Shown here: piece after piece, positions 61,440 to 64,000 of the stretch | Numbering within the stretch: the first letter of the stretch is position 1 | Layout of the letters: each line of letters opens with the position of its first letter | NCBI GenBank assembly: GCA_963697965.1 | Contig: OY969108.1 | Location: forward strand, 1,798,001-1,862,000 | Source: JAPLJC01 sp963697965 | Lineage (GTDB): Bacteria; Desulfobacterota; Desulfobaccia; Desulfobaccales; 0-14-0-80-60-11 | Direction: 5' to 3' | DNA: 64,000 nt | Notes under the pieces: model-generated | The model's input: only the letters and a program-made list of their open reading frames with translations | The model's database searches: none | What the model was told of the DNA's origin: nothing | Made by a program: the position numbers and the translations under genes

Positions 61440-62426
61440 TCATTTCCGGGCCAGCACCTGGCGGGCGGCGGCGGCGACGTCGGCGGCGGTGAGCCCGAAA
61501 TGCTTAAGGAGGCGCTCGGGTTTCCCCGAGATCCCGAAGGTGTCCCTGAGGCCGATGCGCACGAGCGGGACCGGGAAGTGTTCTGCCAGGACTTCGCTCA
61601 CGGCGCTGCCCAGAGCGCCGGTGACCATGTGCTCCTCGGCGGTGACCAGGGCGCCGGTTTCCCGGGCGCAGGCCACCAGCAGTTCCCAATCCAGGGGTTT
61701 CAGGCAGGAGAGGTTGACGACCCGGGCGGCAATACCCTCCTCGGCCAGCAGTTGCGCGGCCTCAAGACAGGCGGGTACCATGACCCCCAGGCCCACCAGG
61801 GTAACGTCACCCCCCTGACGTAATATGGAGCCGCGGCCCAGTTCGAAAAGGCAAGGTTCGTCATGGATCACCGGCAAAGGCATCCGTCCGGTGCGCAGAT
61901 AGACCGGCCCTTGATAGGCCGCGGCCCACCTGGTCATGGCCCGGGTTTCGGGGCCGTCCGCCGGAACCAGCACCACCATGTTGGGGAGGATGCGCATCAG
62001 GGCCAAATCTTCCACGGCCTGGTGGGAGCCTCCGTCTTCTCCCACGCTGACGCCGCCGTGGGAGGCGACGATCTTGACATTGAGGTTGCCGTAGGCGATG
62101 GTTTGGCGGATCTGCTCCCAGGCCCGGCCGGTGGCGAACATGGCGAAGGTGCTGGCAAAGGGGATTTTCCCACCCAGGGCCAGCCCGGCGGCGGTGCCCA
62201 TCAGGTCCTGCTCGGCGATGCCCATGTTGAAGAAGCGCTCCGGAAAGGCCTTGGCAAAGTAGCGGGTCTGGGTAGAGCCGGACAGGTCCGCATCCAGGAC
62301 CACGATATCCGGGTTCTCCTTTCCCAACTGCGCCAGGGTCTTGCCGTATTCTACGCGGGTGCTCTCTTGGTCGGCCACGATTTTCTCGATCCTCGATTCT
62401 AGATCTTCGTCCCGGGGGCCGGGCAA
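61440..62426 (-). CDS. tktB-type: Transketolase, C-terminal subunit
   Basis: The pyrimidine-binding and C-terminal domains of a split transketolase, about 328 residues. The thiamine-diphosphate-activating Glu is in NMGIAEQDLMGTAAGLAL; other marks are ASHGGVSVGEDGGSHQAVED and the C-terminal DTFGISGKPERLLKHFGL. The frame opens with TTG at 62426 (AGGGG five bases upstream); a GTG at 62378 is possible. It follows the N-terminal subunit by about 40 bases. Split transketolases are usual in many anaerobes and archaea. Confidence 0.94.
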   Translation of the reverse strand: MPGPRDEDLESRIEKIVADQESTRVEYGKTLAQLGKENPDIVVLDADLSGSTQTRYFAKAFPERFFNMGIAEQDLMGTAAGLALGGKIPFASTFAMFATGRAWEQIRQTIAYGNLNVKIVASHGGVSVGEDGGSHQAVEDLALMRILPNMVVLVPADGPETRAMTRWAAAYQGPVYLRTGRMPLPVIHDEPCLFELGRGSILRQGGDVTLVGLGVMVPACLEAAQLLAEEGIAARVVNLSCLKPLDWELLVACARETGALVTAEEHMVTGALGSAVSEVLAEHFPVPLVRIGLRDTFGISGKPERLLKHFGLTAADVAAAARQVLARK

Positions 62427-62468
62427 CCACGCCCCTGGGAAATTAACGCCCAGGGCGCCCGTTGTTCA

Positions 62469-63317
62469 TCAAGCCCCCAGCTCCTTCAGGGCCTGGCGAT
62501 ATTCCTCTTCGTTGGGGACCACCCCGTGGTATTTGGCCTGGTCTTCGAAAATGGAGACCCCTTTGCCCTTGACGGTGTGGGCGATGATGACCTTGGGCCG
62601 GCCGCGGCTGGCCCGGCAGGTCTTCAGGGCCGCCAGCAGCCCGGGGAAGTCGTGACCGTTGGTCTCGAGGGTTTGCCAGCCAAAGGCCTGCCATTTCCGG
62701 GCCAAAGGTTCCAGGTTCATGACGTCGGCGGTGCGGCCGTCGATCTGCAAGCGGTTGCGGTCCACGATGGCCGTAAGGTTATCCAGCCGGTAGTGGGCGG
62801 CGCTCATGGCCGCTTCCCAGATCTGCCCTTCCTGGATCTCGCCGTCCCCCAGCAGGACGAAGATGCGGCTGGGGAGCCGGTTTAGACGGGTAGCCAGGGC
62901 CAGGCCGTTGGCGATGGAGAGCCCTTGTCCCAGGGAGCCGGTGGGAATTTCCACTCCCGGGGTGCAGCCGGAGTCGGGGTGTCCCTGGAGGATGCTGCCG
63001 AATTGGCGCAGGCTGGCCAGCTCCGCCCGGGGAAAAAAGCCCAGGCGGGCCAGAACCGCGTAGAGGGCCGGAGCGCCGTGTCCCTTGGAGAGGATGAAGC
63101 GGTCCCGCTGCGGCCAGCAAGGGTCGCCGGGCCTGGCGCGCATTTCGGCAAAAAACAGGGCCACCAGGATATCGGTGGCCGACAGGGACCCCCCCAGGTG
63201 CCCGGAACCGGCGCGATATAGCATCTCGATGATGTCCAGGCGCACCAGCCGGGCGATTTCCTGCAGACGGCTGGGGTCCGGGGCGGCTGGGGGCTTGGCG
63301 GTTTTTGCTGTTTTCAT
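62469..63317 (-). CDS. tktA-type: Transketolase, N-terminal subunit
   Basis: The pyrophosphate-binding half of the split transketolase, about 282 residues. Landmarks: AGSGHLGGSLSATDILVALF, SKGHGAPALYAVLA, the GDGEIQEGQIWEA thiamine-diphosphate/metal motif and NRLQIDGRT. It works with the adjacent C-terminal subunit in the non-oxidative pentose phosphate pathway. The ATG at 63317 matches the family start better than the TTG at 63362. Confidence 0.95.
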   Translation of the reverse strand: MKTAKTAKPPAAPDPSRLQEIARLVRLDIIEMLYRAGSGHLGGSLSATDILVALFFAEMRARPGDPCWPQRDRFILSKGHGAPALYAVLARLGFFPRAELASLRQFGSILQGHPDSGCTPGVEIPTGSLGQGLSIANGLALATRLNRLPSRIFVLLGDGEIQEGQIWEAAMSAAHYRLDNLTAIVDRNRLQIDGRTADVMNLEPLARKWQAFGWQTLETNGHDFPGLLAALKTCRASRGRPKVIIAHTVKGKGVSIFEDQAKYHGVVPNEEEYRQALKELGA

Positions 63318-63416
63318 TACCCTTGGCTTCTGAGAGGGATGAGAATCGTAATATCCTGCCAACCTTCTTCAATATCCGTAATAACCGTAACTCATTAATG
63401 GAAATAGGATAAACTG

Positions 63417-63440
63417 GTGGCACAGGTTTTCAACCTGTGC
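63417..63440 (+). repeat. REP element, left of the transposase
   Basis: GTGG followed by the palindrome CACAGGTT-TTC-AACCTGTG and C. It is inverted relative to the copy at 63903-63926, so the transposase gene sits between two opposed REPs. Confidence 0.8.
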
Positions 63441-63441
63441 A

Positions 63442-63963
63442 TCAACCATCATTTTCATAAAGCCAGGGGTATTCTTCTGGAATAATGGTCAGACCTGCCT
63501 TCACTGGGTTGTTTCTTATATAATTCCACTTTTCTAAAAATTCTCCTTCATCCCGAACAATTCGGTCAAAACGCTCATCTTGCCATAGGGATCCTTGAAC
63601 TCCCCTGGCCTGGTTAACCTTTCGGGCGCTGAAGCGCTTGATGCTGTGGAGAATCTCGGTTAGCCCAAAAGTTCCTTCTGTGGGCTGATTTAGGGGTTGA
63701 GCCAAGGCATGGACATGGTCAGGCATGACCACAGTCGCATATAGCACCCATTTTATTCCGTGCCAGTGTCTGATCGCATTAAGGGTAACGCTGCGCTCCT
63801 CCGGACTCAAGATGTTGCCAGTCAGACAGCGCCAGGTAATAAAATAGACGCTTCCAGGTATTTGCCAATGGGGCAGGTTTCTCTTAGTATACTTTAATGC
63901 CTGCACAGGTTGGAAACCTGTGCCACTTGGTTTTTTGAGCTTCCCTTGGCTCAACTGGGTCAA
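63442..63963 (-). CDS. REP-associated tyrosine transposase (RAYT, TnpA-REP)
   Basis: A 173-residue Y1-transposase-like protein of the IS200/IS605-related RAYT family. The HUH metal-binding motif is in VVMPDHVHALAQPL, and the catalytic Tyr is probably in EKWNYIRNNPVKAGL. SLWQDERFDRIV and YFITWRCLTGN are typical RAYT segments. RAYTs process REP hairpins as single strands. The frame opens with TTG at 63963, and its first ~25 codons read through the right REP (GTGFQPVQA), so the functional start may lie downstream of it. Confidence 0.88.
   Translation of the reverse strand: MTQLSQGKLKKPSGTGFQPVQALKYTKRNLPHWQIPGSVYFITWRCLTGNILSPEERSVTLNAIRHWHGIKWVLYATVVMPDHVHALAQPLNQPTEGTFGLTEILHSIKRFSARKVNQARGVQGSLWQDERFDRIVRDEGEFLEKWNYIRNNPVKAGLTIIPEEYPWLYENDG
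63903..63926 (-). repeat. REP element, right of (and inside the 5' end of) the transposase frame
   Basis: GCACAGGTT-GG-AAACCTGTGCCAC is the inverted partner of 63417-63440, and matches the element at 27811-27833. In the transposase frame it encodes GTGFQPVQA. Confidence 0.8.
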
Positions 63964-64000
63964 ATCCCCTTAACCAGGAAGCTGGCTTCACTTTGTAGTA

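Overview
This window reads as chromosome of a strictly anaerobic, sulfate-reducing bacterium of the Desulfobacterota (former Deltaproteobacteria). The main evidence is a complete dsrA-dsrB-dsrD-dsrN block (39866-43957). It is supported by abundant c-type cytochromes, a rubredoxin, a MucR/Ros-type regulator and generally GC-rich coding DNA. A Desulfobacca-like lineage is plausible, but that is inference and not shown by the sequence.

Layout. 1-817 is the start of a CaiB/BaiF CoA-transferase. 1459-6609 is a four-gene electron-conduit cluster: decaheme MtrA/PioA/MtoA-type cytochrome, MtrB/PioB-type outer-membrane barrel, monoheme cytochrome c and a NapC/NirT quinol dehydrogenase with seven haem sites. 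It resembles the Mto/Pio iron-oxidation or extracellular electron transfer (EET) modules. From 17869 down to 6733 everything is on the minus strand and looks like one long transcription unit. It runs through a split UxaA/SuyAB-type lyase, a complex II flavoprotein, a membrane anchor, an iron-sulfur subunit fused to a Rieske protein, a cytochrome b fused to cytochrome c, two-subunit class I fumarase, a LUD protein, a dicarboxylate-type symporter, a small membrane protein and a TauE/SafE exporter. A sigma-54 promoter lies in front of it (18040-18055), and a sigma-54 activator with a degenerate class II aldolase-like gene lies next door (18271-20834).

20922-23513 is a lower-GC PstI/BsuBI-type restriction-modification cassette bracketed by a 16-bp inverted repeat. 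23596-29536 carries an Ldh2-type dehydrogenase, an MFS exporter and a two-subunit pyruvate-carboxylase-like pair. 29795-33845 has a MucR regulator, a small secreted protein, a type III polyketide synthase remnant, hisI-hisG and a ribonucleotide reductase remnant. 33878-39850 contains argJ, secA, a hicB with a broken hicA, an argA-like acetyltransferase and an FKBP isomerase. After dsr come two M16 peptidase-family genes, an ABC-type binding lipoprotein, lepB, rubredoxin, a HAD phosphatase, an M24 peptidase and an RNB ribonuclease. The window ends with a TPR protein, a coiled-coil lipoprotein, a creatininase-family enzyme, der, two S41-family genes (one catalytically dead), a split transketolase and a REP-associated transposase between inverted REPs.

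How it may work together (inference). Quinol from the complex II-like enzyme could be oxidised by the linked Rieske/cytochrome b-c module, or by the NapC-type protein. Electrons would then reach periplasmic cytochromes and the decaheme-porin conduit. The sulfite released by a sulfolactate-type lyase, if that is what the UxaA-family pair is, would be a substrate for DsrAB. The most unusual single object is the SdhB-Rieske fusion beside a cytochrome b-cytochrome c fusion. No tRNA, rRNA or CRISPR array was seen.
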